A stretch of 64,000 nt of DNA from Agelas oroides (taxonomy: Eukaryota > Porifera > Demospongiae > Agelasida > Agelasidae), in the NCBI GenBank assembly GCA_949130485.1, contig OX422192.1, positions 1,089,509-1,153,508 on the forward strand, given 5' to 3'. The notes below the pieces were generated by a model. It did no database searches. It saw nothing but the letters and a program-made list of their open reading frames with translations, and was not told the DNA's origin. The translations under genes were made by a program, and so were the position numbers. Every line of letters starts with the position of its first letter. Positions within the stretch are counted from its first letter, which is position 1. Below, piece after piece: positions 35,990 to 48,199 of this stretch.

Positions 35990-36744
35990 CCTTGTTCCAT
36001 TAATTATTTCTGGAAACAAGGGTAAGTGTACAATCAGGCATGCAGGGTTTTTCAGTTTCTCACAAAAAGGTCCACCAACACGTGTGGGAGGTCACAGTGC
36101 ACGCTATCCAACTACTTCAAGAGGTAGTCGTTTACACACAAGTGACTACCCCTTCCAGTTGCCAATCTCTTGTAGTTGATTGCACAAAGCTAGTTTATGT
36201 GACAAAAGCTGGGGAGGAGCCGCGGGGAACAAGACTAATTGACTGAAAAAATTAATGCTAGATTTTAATAGTGTCTTCCGTTCTGAATCAGTGCTCACAA
36301 GAATGTAACTGCATGCATCATTGACCCACACCGTGCCCTGTGAAGGGAGCAGCAGGTAGCTATGTAGTTCTCCCCAGTTCCAAGGAAATACTGATCACAA
36401 ATGATAAGAGTTGGCCATCTTGCTGAGTTAGCAGTACATGCAAAAAGTCTGAAGATGGACAACTGTCCAGTTGCTTACCTGGCCAAGCACTTGTACATGG
36501 TCATAAATGCGGCACTGATTGTGTTTCATACCCGAATGCAAACAGACGGTTGGCAAATTATCATCGGCAGTTCATACTTCGACTGCAAAGCGCACGCATT
36601 GGATCTGCGCACAAAATCACCAAGGTCAGATCAAAAAAATCAGAGTGCAAAAAAATCAAGGTCAGAGTATAGAAATGAAGATCAGAAAATGCCTCGTTCC
36701 CAGACCAGCTAAGGTGGCCTGGGAACGAGATTACAACACAACGG
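35990..36744. other. 3' flank of kinase-kelch A, no gene seen
   Basis: Unique sequence well conserved in copy B (57168-57886) but with no supported exon. It contains a short fold-back hairpin at 36691-36733 (GCCTCGTTCCCAGACC / GGCCTGGGAACGAG). Confidence 0.6.
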
Positions 36745-39700
36745 TTAGTCTTTTACAGCTGCTGCGTCCATTCGCCTAGCCGAGCTGTCTCCTCCAGCAA
36801 CAAGGATCTCTCCACTCGGTAACAGACAGCACGCACAATATTCTCGTTCAGTAGGTAAGTCCCCCACCTTGTTCCACGCGTTCTTCTCCTGGTCGTAGAC
36901 GTGGATGGCTGAGCTTCTTTGTCGGCCATGGCTTCCTCCCACTGCCAACAGAGATCCATGGACAGCGATGGCTGTAGAGTACTCCAGCGGGGCGTCGGGG
37001 AGTGTGCGCCACTGTGCGGGTGGCTTGTCAGTTTGTGTAAGGGCTGAGAGAGGCACGCTGAGTACTTTCTTGCCCAGCGTACCTCCTAGTAGGTACAACG
37101 TACCGTGTGTAATGGCGGCTGACATTAGATTGCATCTCACGGGGAGTGGTGCGGCAGAGAGCCACTGACAATGGCTAGCAGATGTATCAAGGATTTCCAC
37201 AGTAGCTAGGTCAGTCCAACTATCATCAATCCCACCTGCTACCACCAGACGTTGGTGGTAAGTGGATACAGCTGGTAACCAACGAGGTGTGTTCATTGGA
37301 GGGTAGGGTTGTTTCCAGCTCCTCTCTGATGGACAGTAGACAGATACAGTCTTGCTCGTCTTGCGAGTGGACACATCATGACCACCAACCACCACCAGTT
37401 GGTGTGTCAGTTCAGTGATGGTAAAGAACCTGTATTGATATTCAGGAAGTTCAGTCCACTGGTTGTTGTGTGGGTCATATCTGAGTATGACACTGCTCCA
37501 TCCTCTGTCTGCAATGTACACAACTGTATCCACTGTTACTGACTGTGGGCCCACCATTGCATCTGGCATGTCTGGCAGCCTCCTCCATGTTAGCTCACTG
37601 AGGAGGTGCGTCTGAAATATAAAACAAGTTTATTACTTCATAGCGTGTCCTAAAGTGGACGCTAATTAAAAATTAACCACCAGCACATGCCCAGAGCTTC
37701 GGCACACCTTTTTCTGTTACATGTATTATGTAATAACAAGAGTGTATCGGCCATAGCAGAGAGAGGGCATATAATTATAATTTTTTCACACTATTTTCAG
37801 CATTCTGCTTTCTTTCACAGCTGTATTTAATTGTGCATGTCCTCTCACCACCTCCGGCAGCCTGATACACCCTCGGCAGTAGCCGTTGCAATAGTATGAC
37901 ATCATAGAAATTAGTGGGCAAAGAGTATTAGCACTATAAACAGCTGTGTACACATATTTTTGTCCAGCAACAGCTGCTGCTAGTACTTGTTTGTGCTAGA
38001 AGAGGCAAAATTGCAGCAACTGAAAGAGGCAAATGTCCTGGAGTGCCCACCATTTCTGTGACATCATACTAAAATGACAGTATAGCTTCCCATTGTAGTT
38101 GATAACTCCACATAACTTTTGTAAGCCTTATGTTCACTTTCCTAAAGCAAGCTTTAGTACCAGAGTAACTGCTAGCAAATAATGAATTTTCCTCAAAGCC
38201 ATGCAATAATTTTGGCAGCTGTACATGGAGCTATCCAACTAGCTAGGGTTGCATACTGACAAAATTTGTCTCACCTTGTTTTAGGCTAGCAACTAGCCTT
38301 CAGACAATTCTCTAACAGTGACTGTAACTAACTACACAAGTCTAAAGAGTAAGAGCTGCAGTGAGAGCTCTAGGTAAACACAAACTACTAGCTAGCTATT
38401 CTGCAAGCACAAAACTTTTCACACAGTGAGCAGCTGCCAAAATTGCGCCTTACATGTCTGAGACTCAGACTTTGTGGAGCCAAACTAATTACAATCCACT
38501 GTACACTGACATTGTGTACAGTAAACATATGCTACAAGCTGTGCATGTGCAGAGCACTAATGCATGCACAGCAGCTGATTTGCCAGCTATTTTTGTACAG
38601 AATAAACTGCAGTGTAACAAAATGCCACTTGCCCCAAATCATGTCTTGGAAACTAGTAGGTCAAAGGTCAACTCACCTGGGGCTTAATATGTGGAGACTG
38701 CACCACAGCTACACTCTTCTGAGGTGGAGAATGCACTGCAGCTACACTCTTCTGAGGTGGAGACCGCACTGCAGATACACTCTTCTGAGGTGGAGACCGC
38801 ACTGCAGCTATACTCTTCTGAGGTGGAGAGTGCACAGCAGCTACGCTTTCATCTCTGAAGGCAGTCTGCTCCTGTGTACGTGGAAATGTATCTGCTAAAA
38901 TAAATTTCTGTACGTATCCTCACTAAGAACTTAAAGTACATATTCCACTGTTTTAGTTCCTTACTCTCAGTTCTCTCTGCAGTCTGTTGATTTCTGCATC
39001 TCTCTCTCTGAGTTGCTGCTGAATTTCAGCAATCCTAGCATCCATATCTGCCTGCAAACACAAAGTTGATTCATCATTTCAGAAAAGTACAAATGAAAGT
39101 TTATAGCAGTAAGTCCTTACTCTCAGTGCTTGCAGCTCTCTCTGTTGCCTGTGGACGTCAGCATCTTTCTCCTGGGCCTGTTGCTGGAGGTGGGACATTT
39201 TATATACTCATATAATAATCAGGGGATGAATTTATAGAATATGTCAACCTGAGTTCCTTACCCTCAATGTTTGCAGTTCTCTCTGTTGCCTGTCAATCTC
39301 AGCATCCTTAGCCTCCACCTCTGCCTGCAGCCTTCCTCTGTCCTCCTAACAACCAGAGTATGGGTGGGTGGAGTCACTATCTCTCCATACAGTAGAATAT
39401 CCATTTCCTTACTCTCAGTGTCTGTACTTCTCTCAGTTGTCTGTTGAGTTGAAGAGTCCTCTCTCGAAGTTCTGTGGCTTGTTGCTCAATTTGACCATCC
39501 TTCTGCTGAATTTGACCATCCTTCTGCTGGAGTTGGGCATCCTTCTGCTGGAGTTGGGTATCCTTCTGCTGGAGTTGGGTGTTCTTGGCCTCCACTACAG
39601 CCTGTAACAGTATAACACATGGTTGTAAGTGTAACACAGAAAGCTGCAGGTGCATGCTCTTACTTGTACTTGCTGGAGATCACGTTGCAGTTGCTCTATC

Positions 39701-41068
39701 TCACCATCCTTCTCTCCCACTTCTGTCTCTCTCATTCTGAGCACACTCATCATGGCTTCCTGTAGCCTTGCCATTTCCACCTTCACCTGCTTCCCACTGC
39801 CATGTGCTTTCTCAATCTGGGGCCTCACCGCCTTTAAGTGTTGCAGCAGTTCCTCAGCAGAGGGTCGTTGAGCTGGTTCGTTGTGCAGACACTGGCACAC
39901 CAGCTGCAAAAGAGGGTGCTGCTCACCCAGCTGCTCTCGGAGTGGCTGAATGTAGTCTGTCCGACGCTCCACCTCGGTGCGACCACAGACACGTCCTGGA
40001 TTGTCAGGGTCTGGGTAGGTGTAAGGGAGGAGGGCGCCTGGGAAAACCTGAGGGGGGTAAAGGGTTCATTTTGTATGGTTACTGTGTACCCAGTTCAGTA
40101 ATATTACACTGACGCCACATTACATGTGGTACTATTACACAGGAATGCACTATACTGTGAATCACTACAAATATTCAATGCCAGTCATCCACCCCCATCT
40201 GCTTATCAGTAGCATCTTTTTGATCTTTTCCTAATAAGGATCACAACTCTACAGTTCTAGTCACCACCCTCAATCCTTCTGACCTGTGTGAGGGTGAAGA
40301 GTGCAAGGTGACCAAATGAGAAGATGTCCAGCCGGGGACCATATCGTGAGTGCTGATCAAATGATTCAGGTGGCATATACACATGTGTTCCTGGTACACG
40401 GGTGAGAGTCCTGGCCAGCTGGCCTGGCTGCAGGTTCACAATACGAGCATTTCCAAGGTCGCTGATCTTGGCCACCAGTGATGATGTAAGGAGTACATTC
40501 CGGGAAGACAAATCTCTGTGTACAACAGGAGGGTTGCGGGTGTGCAGGTAGAGCAGACCCCGTGCGGCATCTGTCAGCAGCGATTGCTTGAGGGCAAGGG
40601 GGAGGCCAGGAGAAGTTTCCAACAGATCGTCCAGGCTATTGTCCAGTCGTTCCATCACCAGCACTGGCAGTGCTGACCCTTCCAGGAAACAGAGCCCCAG
40701 GAACTGCACAATGTGCGGGTGCCGCATCTCTGCCATTACCTGCAGTGGCACCAAATAAAATAAATATACACACCCTTTCTTCAAAGGAAATTCTTTGGCG
40801 GAAGCACTATCCATATGTCTACAGCAGTTCTGCTCGTTACCTGGCACTCCAACAAGTATTTGCGCGAGATCTCAGCAACGCCGGCGTTGCCTTGCTCCAG
40901 AAGTGCCTCGTGTAGCCGCTTGCCCGCGCATACCAGCCCGTTCACTTCCAGCTCCTCCACGCTGCCGTAGGAGCCCACGCCAAGCTGTATACCGGTAGGG
41001 CGCACTCCGTGGAGCACAAAACGTTGGAGCTCAGGGTTGTTTTGGAAAGCTTGCCTCCTGCCTGCCAT
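36745..41068 (-). CDS. protein kinase + coiled coil + kelch propeller, copy A
   Basis: Nine exons, all phase 0: 41068-40841, 40739-40284, 40047-39664, 39601-39413, 39345-39262, 39183-39121, 39051-38965, 38871-38677, 37611-36745 (about 850 aa). Kinase domain, residues ~20-275: P-loop GVGSYGSV, beta-3 Lys in CAGK, alpha-C Glu in LLECQ, catalytic loop VVHRDLSSRNVLL, metal site DLG in place of DFG. This looks like a TKL/tyrosine-kinase-like enzyme with all key residues. Next come ~200 residues of coiled coil with exact heptads (QLQQKDT), then a Pro/Ser repeat SPPQKS(V/I)(A/S)AV (five copies), then a C-terminal kelch propeller of about six blades with VVVGG, VVAGG, LLGG, AVGG and VAGG turns. ATG at 41068 is the first in frame. 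No signal peptide. Substrate and partners are unknown; kelch repeats usually bind protein. Confidence 0.9.
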
Positions 41069-41447
41069 CTTGGCTATACGTCGGGAAATCCGGGGGAGGA
41101 AAAGTGGGTGGGGCTCATAACAGTGTCCACACTAATTAAATACCCCAAAAATTCCAGAGCGTTAATTGCTCTCAAATGATTTTCTATAGTGATCTCACAA
41201 ATGGCTTGTGAGATAGCTCCGTTTTGTCAGCTAGCATGCACCCAGCTAGTGACATGAGAAAATATCCTCCGATCTTATAGTGGAATGGTACTGTCATGTC
41301 TACTCATGGTGATTCACCTGGTTTGTAAATTTTTGAACACAGCAGCTGCTGACTCACTTTTATTCATGCCTCACAGATGTGTGATCAGAACAAATGAATT
41401 TTGAATACTTCAAAAATGATGATATTGTATACAAAGTACAAACTGTA

Positions 41448-43003
41448 TCATACAATGCTCTCTAATTTCCTGCCATTCTTTGGTGAAGAAGTTAGTTGAG
41501 GAGTGTTAGTTGAAACATTGAGTTGTGTTTGTCTGGAGACACTGTCCATACATTTCTCCTTTAGGACCTGCGACATACACACCTTCCACACCTTGAAACG
41601 ATCTCTTAGCTGTGTGTGTGTGTTCGTGTGTGTGTGTGTGTGTGTGTTCGTGTGTGTGTGTGTGTGTGTGTTCGTGTGTGTGTGTACATGTGTGTGTGTT
41701 CGTGTGTGTGCGTGCATGCGTGTGTGTGTGACAGAGCGAGAGGAAGGTGTGTTATGGTGGAGAGGCTGATGTGGACATTTATATGTGGACAGTTACACAG
41801 TATGAGCACACAAAGTCATACTGTAAGTTCCTGCCTTTTTACCCTTTGAGCAACACTCTCCCCTCGCCTTTTTCCCTAGCTCCTCCCGAATCCCTACATG
41901 TACATAGGTATTAGGTATACACTGTAATTCTTACTGTCTGTGGTGAGCATTTTCTGGGCTAGCCTCGTTCCCAGGCATGGAGGAGGGGGCTATTTCTGGG
42001 CATGTTGTTAGTGAGGTTCTTGTAAACTTGTACACATGAAACTACTAGCCTCGTTTGCTGGCCATTGAACAGGCTCATCTCATGGCCTGTCTTATGGCAG
42101 TCTCATGGATGTCTCATGACTATCTCATTGCAGTCTCATGGCCTGACTTATGGCTGTCTCATGGCCTGTCTTATGGCAGTCTCATGACTGTCTCATTTTC
42201 GGTGCGGTACAAGCTCAAGTGGGTTGTCCCCTGTCACCACTGACGATACACTTGATGCCTCATGGCTTATGCTAGTGTTCCTGTAGTACATGTACATGAC
42301 CAGCAATACTGCTGTTCTTCTAAAAGCCACAGTAGTCATTGTAACTGTATTGTCAACCTCACACATAACATTACATTGAACCAGGGGTGTATATATGGTC
42401 GATACCAAGAGCGCATAAGCATGGGCGGCTTGAGTAGAAGCTTGTAGTCCACTCAAAATTATTGAACCGTACTAAAAATAGAACAACTGGTCACATGCTG
42501 AGCAACAATGGCTTATGTTTGCGCAGTATGTGTTACTATTTTTAGTACTGGCAGTAAATTCCGACCGGTTTCAATTTTTACGGAGTTACACACTCTTACT
42601 CAAGCTGCCCGTCCTTATGCGCTCTTGTCGATACTAATTGAATATTCAAATAAATGTCACTCCCCACTTTAGACTTAAAGTAGTGTACAAAAGGGGGCGG
42701 GGCATGTTATACATTATCATCATAATTGCGAGGGGGCATGGGGAAGGACAAATAAGCCACAGTCCTTTTGCTACAGGTACTAAACATTCTGTGATGAAAC
42801 AGGTTTGACCTTTGAACCTTCCTACATTGACATTACCACAACACAAAGCAGTCACTCCTACCCACAACAATGAGGTCACAGACACATTGTCTACCTTATC
42901 AGCATAGATCTCCTCTTCTCTCTGCAGTATCTGGATGAAGTTGTGTAGCTCCGGCTGGGTGAAGGCGTCCCACTGTATGGTACTGTACGTGTTGTCTCTT
43001 AGC

Positions 43004-43034
<31 letters not shown>

Positions 43035-45769
43035 GCTAAGAGATCGTTTCAAGGTGTGGAAGGTGTGTATGTCGCAGGTGTGTGTGTGTGCGTGGTGTGC
43101 GTGTGTGTGACAGAGGAATGTATGCTATGTGTGGAGATGCTGATGTGTACGGAGCACAACACAGTATATATGAGCATACAAAGTCATACAGTAAGCTCCT
43201 GCCTTTGTACGTACCCCTTTTGAGCAACACACTCCCCTCTCTTCCCATCCTCCCAAATCCTAGCCTCGGTCCCAGGCCTCCCCTGGTTTTACCTTCCGTT
43301 TGCGTTCACAATAATACACGGGAGCGGAAGGCTGGTGAAAAACGGGGAAGGCCTGGGAGCATTCATCACGTGAATGGACACGAGGTGGACGTAGGGGGGG
43401 AGGGGCCGATATTCAAATATATACGACTAAACTTGAAAGTGAGTTTCTTACCGGTCAAGACGAGTAGTTTCCATCACGCTAAGGTCTGGAGTCCGAAAAC
43501 GTGGTAGAGCGCTCGAACAGATGGTCCTGTGCGTTGTTTTGGCAGTTGGGCCCCTCCCCCCTACGCCCACCTCGCATCCACCTGACGTCATTCACGTGAT
43601 CAATGCTCCCAGGCCTTCCCCGTTTTTCGCCAGCCTTCCGCTCCCGTGTATTATCGTGAATGCAAACGGAAGGTAAAACGGGGGAGGCCTGGGAATGAGG
43701 CTACCCAAATCCCTAAAAGCGACAGCAGTCATTCACTGTCAACCTCACATGTAACATTACATTGAACCACGGGTGTATGGTCGAGACTAACTGAATATCA
43801 AGTCAATGTCACTCCCCACTTTAGACTTAAAGTAGTGTACAAAAAGGGGGTGGGGCATGTTATACATTATCATCATAATTGTGAGGGGGCATGGGGAAGG
43901 ACATATAAGCTGCAGTCCTTTTGGTACAGGTACCAAACATTCTTAGCCTCGTCCCCAGGCCATTCGAAAAATCGGAGAAGAGGGCCTGGTATCCACTGTT
44001 CGCGCATGCGCTGAATTAGTGCATACAGCTCACGTGAAATTGTGCAAGGATGTGTCAAATGACGGCTAACATCATGTGGGTATGAACTATGACATTCGCT
44101 TTTATAGTATAACGCCAAAGAGGCGAGCGCTGCTCTCCTAGCCCTTTGCCCAGGCCTTCTGACCCCAGCGCTTATCGCTTGAACTGCGCTGTCGATGCAG
44201 TACCATCTTCACACTACAAATGTAAGCTATAACTTCGTAACACAAATTATAACTTGCCAAAACCCATAAGATACAAGCATAAATGCTTCATAGATGCTTT
44301 CTTGTCGCGTTTTAGCGCTGTCGCTTCGCCTCGAAGTCGCAGGAAGGCATACAACACGGCAGAATCAAGGCCTTGCACAGAAATAGCCATTGTCAGCAGT
44401 GTACGATTAAATATACGGCAAAATACACGTACCTGACGTCACGGCACGTGGAGGTAACACGGTATTATCCGGAATTCCCGGAATGTCGGGAAATTAAGCG
44501 CATGTGCAAACAGTGGATACTTGGCCCTTTTCTCCGATTTTCGAACAGGCCTGAGGACAAGGCTACAAACATTCTGTAATGAAACAGGTTTGACCTTTGA
44601 ACCGTCCTGCATTGACATTACCACAACACTGTTTATTGACAAAGCAGTCACTCCTATCCACAACAATGAGGTCATGGTCAAGGGGGCGGGGCATGTTATA
44701 CATTATGAGGTCACAGACACCACCATGTCTACCTTATCAGTCACTCCCACCCACAACAATGAGGTCACAGACACATTGTCTACCTTATCAGCATAGATCT
44801 CCTCTTCTCTCTGCAGTATCTGGATGAAGTTGTGTAGCTCTGGCTGGGTGAAGGCGTCCCACTGTATGGTACTATACGTGTTGTCTCTCAGCACAAGCTT
44901 GCTGTTCCGGTGGACACAGCTCCCCTCCAGAACCATCTGCAGAGGAAAGTCCTCCTCAAATAATCTGCGACCTGTGGTGGAGGTGTGGTGGAGGTGGAGT
45001 GTGTGTGTGTGTGGTGGAGGTGGTGTTGAAGAGGGAGAGGAGAAGGGCTGCCTTATAGTAAGCAACACGTGACTTGTGGCAGTGGTGTGTGTGGATACTG
45101 TCCTGAGCAACATGCTGAGGAAATGGAAGGAGTGGGAAGGGTCAAAGTTCATGGTAGGGATTTGGGGGGAATCCCCTTAGAATTTGAACCACTTACAGTC
45201 TCCACCGTACTCTTCATATAGTGAGAATTTCTTGGGGTTGTCTGTGACACAGAACTTTCTGAGCAGAATCTCAACCAACTGCGGAGGAGGGGAGGTAAAG
45301 TGCATGTAATGTTACCACAATATATAAAGTCATCACAAGTACACACAAATCGCAGTCTCGCGGTATGTACATACGGCAGCTGCGAGACTAGGAGTCTTGA
45401 CTGCAGCATGAGACCCGGCTCATACGCAACCCTCTCAGTCAAACCCTTCACATACATAGTAAATGTTTGTCTCCAGTTGTCGACACTGGCTGCCAGTGGT
45501 TACTATGGCAACCAGTTTCCTATGCTGGAGGGGTTAATGTTAGCCCCCACTGGAAGAACACTCAACCACCAAAACATTGAGTGTTCTGTGGTTAGGGGCT
45601 GTTTTTGTATTTTTTTTTTGTTTTTTTTTTGCCCATGATAATTTTGCATGGGTAAGCCACAAATTTTGACAAGACTTACTTCTTTAGTTGTTGTTGTGTT
45701 ACTTATGTGTACTAGTCTGTTGGTGTCAGTGGGAAGGTAGAATGCCGTCTGTGTGAGTGTGTGTGTGTG

Positions 45770-45806
<37 letters not shown>

Positions 45807-47019
45807 CACAGGAGGTAAAAAGGTGAGAAAGGGAAGCAAAGCAGATGAGGAGGGAGGGTGGGAGGGAAAGGAGGGGAGAAAGGAGATCTGGAGGGGAATA
45901 GAGAGTGAAGTGAAAATTGTGTGAACTACACTCACCTCAAACCCATCGTGAATGTCTTTCCCCCTCTCTTTGATGGGCCTCATGAGACGGTACCAGGAGG
46001 TTCTTGTGATCGCCGTGGAAACATGGATGGGTCTCTGGACACACATGTGCACTCTCACAAACCCTTGATACTCTATCACACCATCAACACGCTGTGAGTG
46101 TGATGGTGAGTGTGGGTGGGTGTGATGGTGAGTGTGAGTGTGACACATACATATACACTAAAATGTCACTGTTTTCCCCCTCCCTCCTCTCTCCTTCTCT
46201 TCCTCTCACCCTCCCTCCTCTCACCCTCCCTCTTCCCAACTCACCGAGCTACTAGCACTTTTGATATGTAAATGATTGACGGGGGTGGTCTTGCGATTAT
46301 ACTCTCGAATTTTGCGTACAAGTTTTGTCTTCTCGCTGAGCAGCTGTGAGCTAAGATAGTGGGACCCAGCCGGAGTAGCAGAGGAGGAGGAGGAGGAAGA
46401 GGAGGAAGATGTGGTATTGTCTGTGTGGTCTGTTGTTGCAGTAGATGAGGTAGTGTGGACCACGATCTCTGGTTCCTGGAGGGGAGAGGAGAGAGGGGGG
46501 AGGAGAGAGAAAGGAGAGAGGAGAGAACGGAGGATAGGATGAAGGGAAGAGTGATGGGAGAGAAGAGGGAGGAAGGAGAGAGGAGAGAACGGAGGATAGG
46601 ATGAAGGGAAGAGTGATGGGAGAGAAGAGAGAGGAAGGAGAGGAGGAAGGGAGGAGCGGGAGGGAGAAGAGAAGAGAGGAGAGAAGAAGGACGGAAGCAA
46701 GAAGGGAGCAGAGGGTGGGGGGAAGAAGGAGGTGGGAAGGTAGAGAAGGCGGGCATAATACCATGTGCAGTTGCTCTAGCAAGTACCTGCCCCCACCCAC
46801 ACACCTACCACACCTCCCCACACCCCACTTGGCTTTATTCTCCTTTCACCCACCTCCCCTCCCCAACTCCACTCACCTCCATCTCCTTGTTCCCCTCCTC
46901 TTCAGGAACCGCACTCTCCTCCACCTGTTTGTCATGTTGAAGAACTGCCTGCTCCAGTCGTGCAGAGCAGCCAATGACTACCTTCTGTTCACACTTTCTA
47001 TGTACTATGAAATCACACT
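41448..47019 (-). CDS. RASSF1/5-like: RASSF1/5-type Ras-association protein, copy A (5' end not found)
   Basis: Exons, all in phase: 47019-46876 (2nd half of the C1 zinc finger, CDFIVHRKCEQKVVIGCSA), 46475-46245 (Ser-rich linker, KIREYNRK), 46091-45936 (GVIEYQGFVRVHMCVQRP), 45748-45680 (TAFYLPTDTNRLVHIS), 45278-45197 (LLRKFCVTDNPKKFSLYEE), 44971-44784 (TIQWDAFTQPELHNFIQIL), 41609-41448 ([22 protein letters not shown]-like). The order C1, RA, SARAH and the block sequence match vertebrate RASSF1/RASSF5. In animals these bind Ras-like GTPases and, through SARAH, MST/Hippo kinases; the role here is by homology. The first exons with the N-terminal half of C1 were not located upstream of 47.0 kb, perhaps lost in minisatellites. 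The 3.2-kb last intron holds rearranged copies of neighbouring exons and two large fold-back elements. Confidence 0.88.
41610..41720. repeat. (TG)n microsatellite forming a splice acceptor
   Basis: In RASSF sense this is a (CA)n run whose final CAG is the acceptor of the last (SARAH) exon. Copy B has a longer version (62705-62855). Confidence 0.9.
42065..42205. repeat. short minisatellite (GTCTCATGGCCTG words)
   Basis: Irregular repeats of CTCATGGCCTGTCTTATGGC and shorter forms; also in copy B at 63205-63335. Confidence 0.75.
42406..42628. mobile_element. MITE with 6-bp TSD CGATAC
   Basis: Inverted arms CAAGAGCGCATAAG...GGGC.GCTTGAGTA, flanked by CGATAC at 42400-42405 and 42629-42634. A paralogous site without the insertion (CGAGAC) is at 43782-43787. 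The copy B counterpart is 63540-63788. Confidence 0.85.
42895..43004 (-). pseudogene. duplicated RASSF RA-domain exon fragment
   Basis: Near-identical copy of the 3' ~110 bases of the RASSF exon 44971-44784 (WDAFTQPELHNFIQIL...YADK) with its donor. Its 5' end is cut where a (CA)n run starts, so it has no proper acceptor. Probably a non-functional relic, although it could act as a cryptic exon. Confidence 0.75.
43036..43077 (+). pseudogene. inverted fragment of the RASSF SARAH exon
   Basis: CTAAGAGATCGTTTCAAGGT and the following ~22 bases match the start of the last RASSF exon but on the opposite strand. It is joined through CA/TG repeats to the exon fragment at 42895-43004. Confidence 0.75.
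43261..43703. mobile_element. fold-back (MULE-like) element with 9-bp TSD
   Basis: TAGCCTCGGTCCCAGGCC...GGCCTGGGAATGAGGCTA, arms >100 bp including CTTCCGTTTGCGTTCACAAT. The duplication CCCAAATCC is at 43252-43260 and 43704-43712. Intronic in RASSF. Confidence 0.95.
43944..44565. mobile_element. fold-back (MULE-like) element with 10-bp TSD
   Basis: TAGCCTCGTCCCCAGGCC...CAGGCCTGAGGACAAGGCTA with inner arms CGAAAAATCGGAGAA / TTCTCCGATTTTCG. The duplication CAAACATTCT is at 43934-43943 and 44566-44575. Intronic in RASSF. Confidence 0.92.
45749..45806. repeat. (GT)n microsatellite at a splice acceptor
   Basis: In RASSF sense a (CA)n/(CACT) run leading into the acceptor of exon 45748-45680. Confidence 0.85.
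46490..46735. repeat. polypurine tract with ~75-bp duplication
   Basis: GAGAGAGGAGAGAACGGAGG-type purine tract with an internal direct repeat (about 46515-46570 and 46575-46635). Intronic in RASSF. Related polypurine sequence is at 47028-47295. Confidence 0.85.
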
Positions 47020-47454
47020 CTGTGGGTGAGGGAGGGAGGAGAAAGAGGGATGGAGGAGAGAGGGAGGAGACGTGGGTGAGGGAGGAAAGGGCGAAGGAGG
47101 AGGAAAAGGAGCGGGGATGAAGACAGTGAAAAGAAGAAAGTCAGGAGGAGAGATGAGGGGTAGAAAGAAGAAAGGAGGGGAGAAGAGGGCAGGGAGACAC
47201 AGAGAGAGGGGAAAGAGCGAAAGAGGAAGAAAGACAAGAGGAAGGATAGGGGAGAGGGGAGAGAGAAGAAGAGAGGAGCAAGCAAGGAGAGGTAAGCAAT
47301 TCACAATGGTGATTCAATCTCTGAATGGGTTTGCAGTACTTTACGAGACAGAATTACTTTTCCATTCTGCAATTTACTTCGTAAGCCGAGCACAGTGTGT
47401 ATCCTTGGACCCCAAGAGCATTTGTGGGGTTGGTTTGGGGTCTGGGCCGAGACT

Positions 47455-48125
47455 ATGAGAACACTGGTGGGGTTGGTTTGTGGTCTGGGACTGAGACAAC
47501 AAGAACGTTAGTGGGGTTGGTTTGGGGTCTGGGACCGAGACTACAAGAACATTAGTGGGGTTGGTTTGGGGTCCGGGACCGAGACAACAAGAACATTAGT
47601 GGGGTTGGTTTGGGGTCCGGGACCGAGACTACAAGAACATTAGTGGGGTTGGTTTGGGGTCTGGGACCGAGACTACAAGAACATTAGTGGGGTTGGTTTG
47701 GGGTATGGGACCGAGACTATGAGAACATTAGTGGGGTTGGTTTGTGGTCTGGGACCGAGACTACAAGAACATTAGTGGGGTTGGTTTGGGGTCTGGGACC
47801 GAGACTACAAGAACATTAGTGGGGTTGGTTTGGGGTATGGGACCGAGACTATGAGAACATTGGTGGGGTTGGTTTGTGGTCTGGGACCGAGACTGCAAGA
47901 ACATTAGTGGGGTTGGTTTGGGGTCTGGGACCGAGACTACAAGAACATTAGTGGGGTTGGTTTGGGGTCCGGGACCGAGACTACAAGAACATTAGTGGGG
48001 TTGGTCTGGGGTCTGGGACCGAGACTACAAGAACATTAGTGGGGTTGGTTTGGGGTCCGGGACCGAGACTACAAGAACATTAGTGGGGTTGGTTTGGGGT
48101 CTGGGACCGAGACTACAAGAACATG
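47455..48125. repeat. minisatellite, ~45-bp unit, ~15 copies
   Basis: Unit GAACATTAGTGGGGTTGGTT + TGGGGTCTGGGACCGAGACTACAA, with variants GTC[C/T]GGGA and TATGAGA. Confidence 0.95.
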
Positions 48126-48199
48126 TACACAGTGTATTGTACAAAACAGTGGACACTGAAACAGAAACTGACCACAAATCAACAAACAGATTCTCAGTA

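Larger units (their letters stand above)
30280..42838. repeat. tandem segmental duplication, copy A
   Basis: Aligns by eye with about 50560-64000. Offset is ~20.3 kb at the TUSC2 exon 1 end, 21.33 kb at exon 3, 21.15 kb through the kinase-kelch gene and ~21.16 kb at the right edge. Identity is high in coding parts and broken by indels in repeats. The true right end is hidden because copy B runs off the window. Confidence 0.95.

Noticed and set aside
36401..36712. 103-codon plus-strand frame beside the kinase-kelch 3' end, present also in copy B
   Set aside because: Copy B has a small indel and changes the C-terminus; no domain, weak codon pattern; conservation explained by the recent duplication.
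38443..38898. Plus-strand frame with SYTLLRWR repeats
   Set aside because: Shadow of the SPPQKS repeat exon of the kinase-kelch gene on the other strand.
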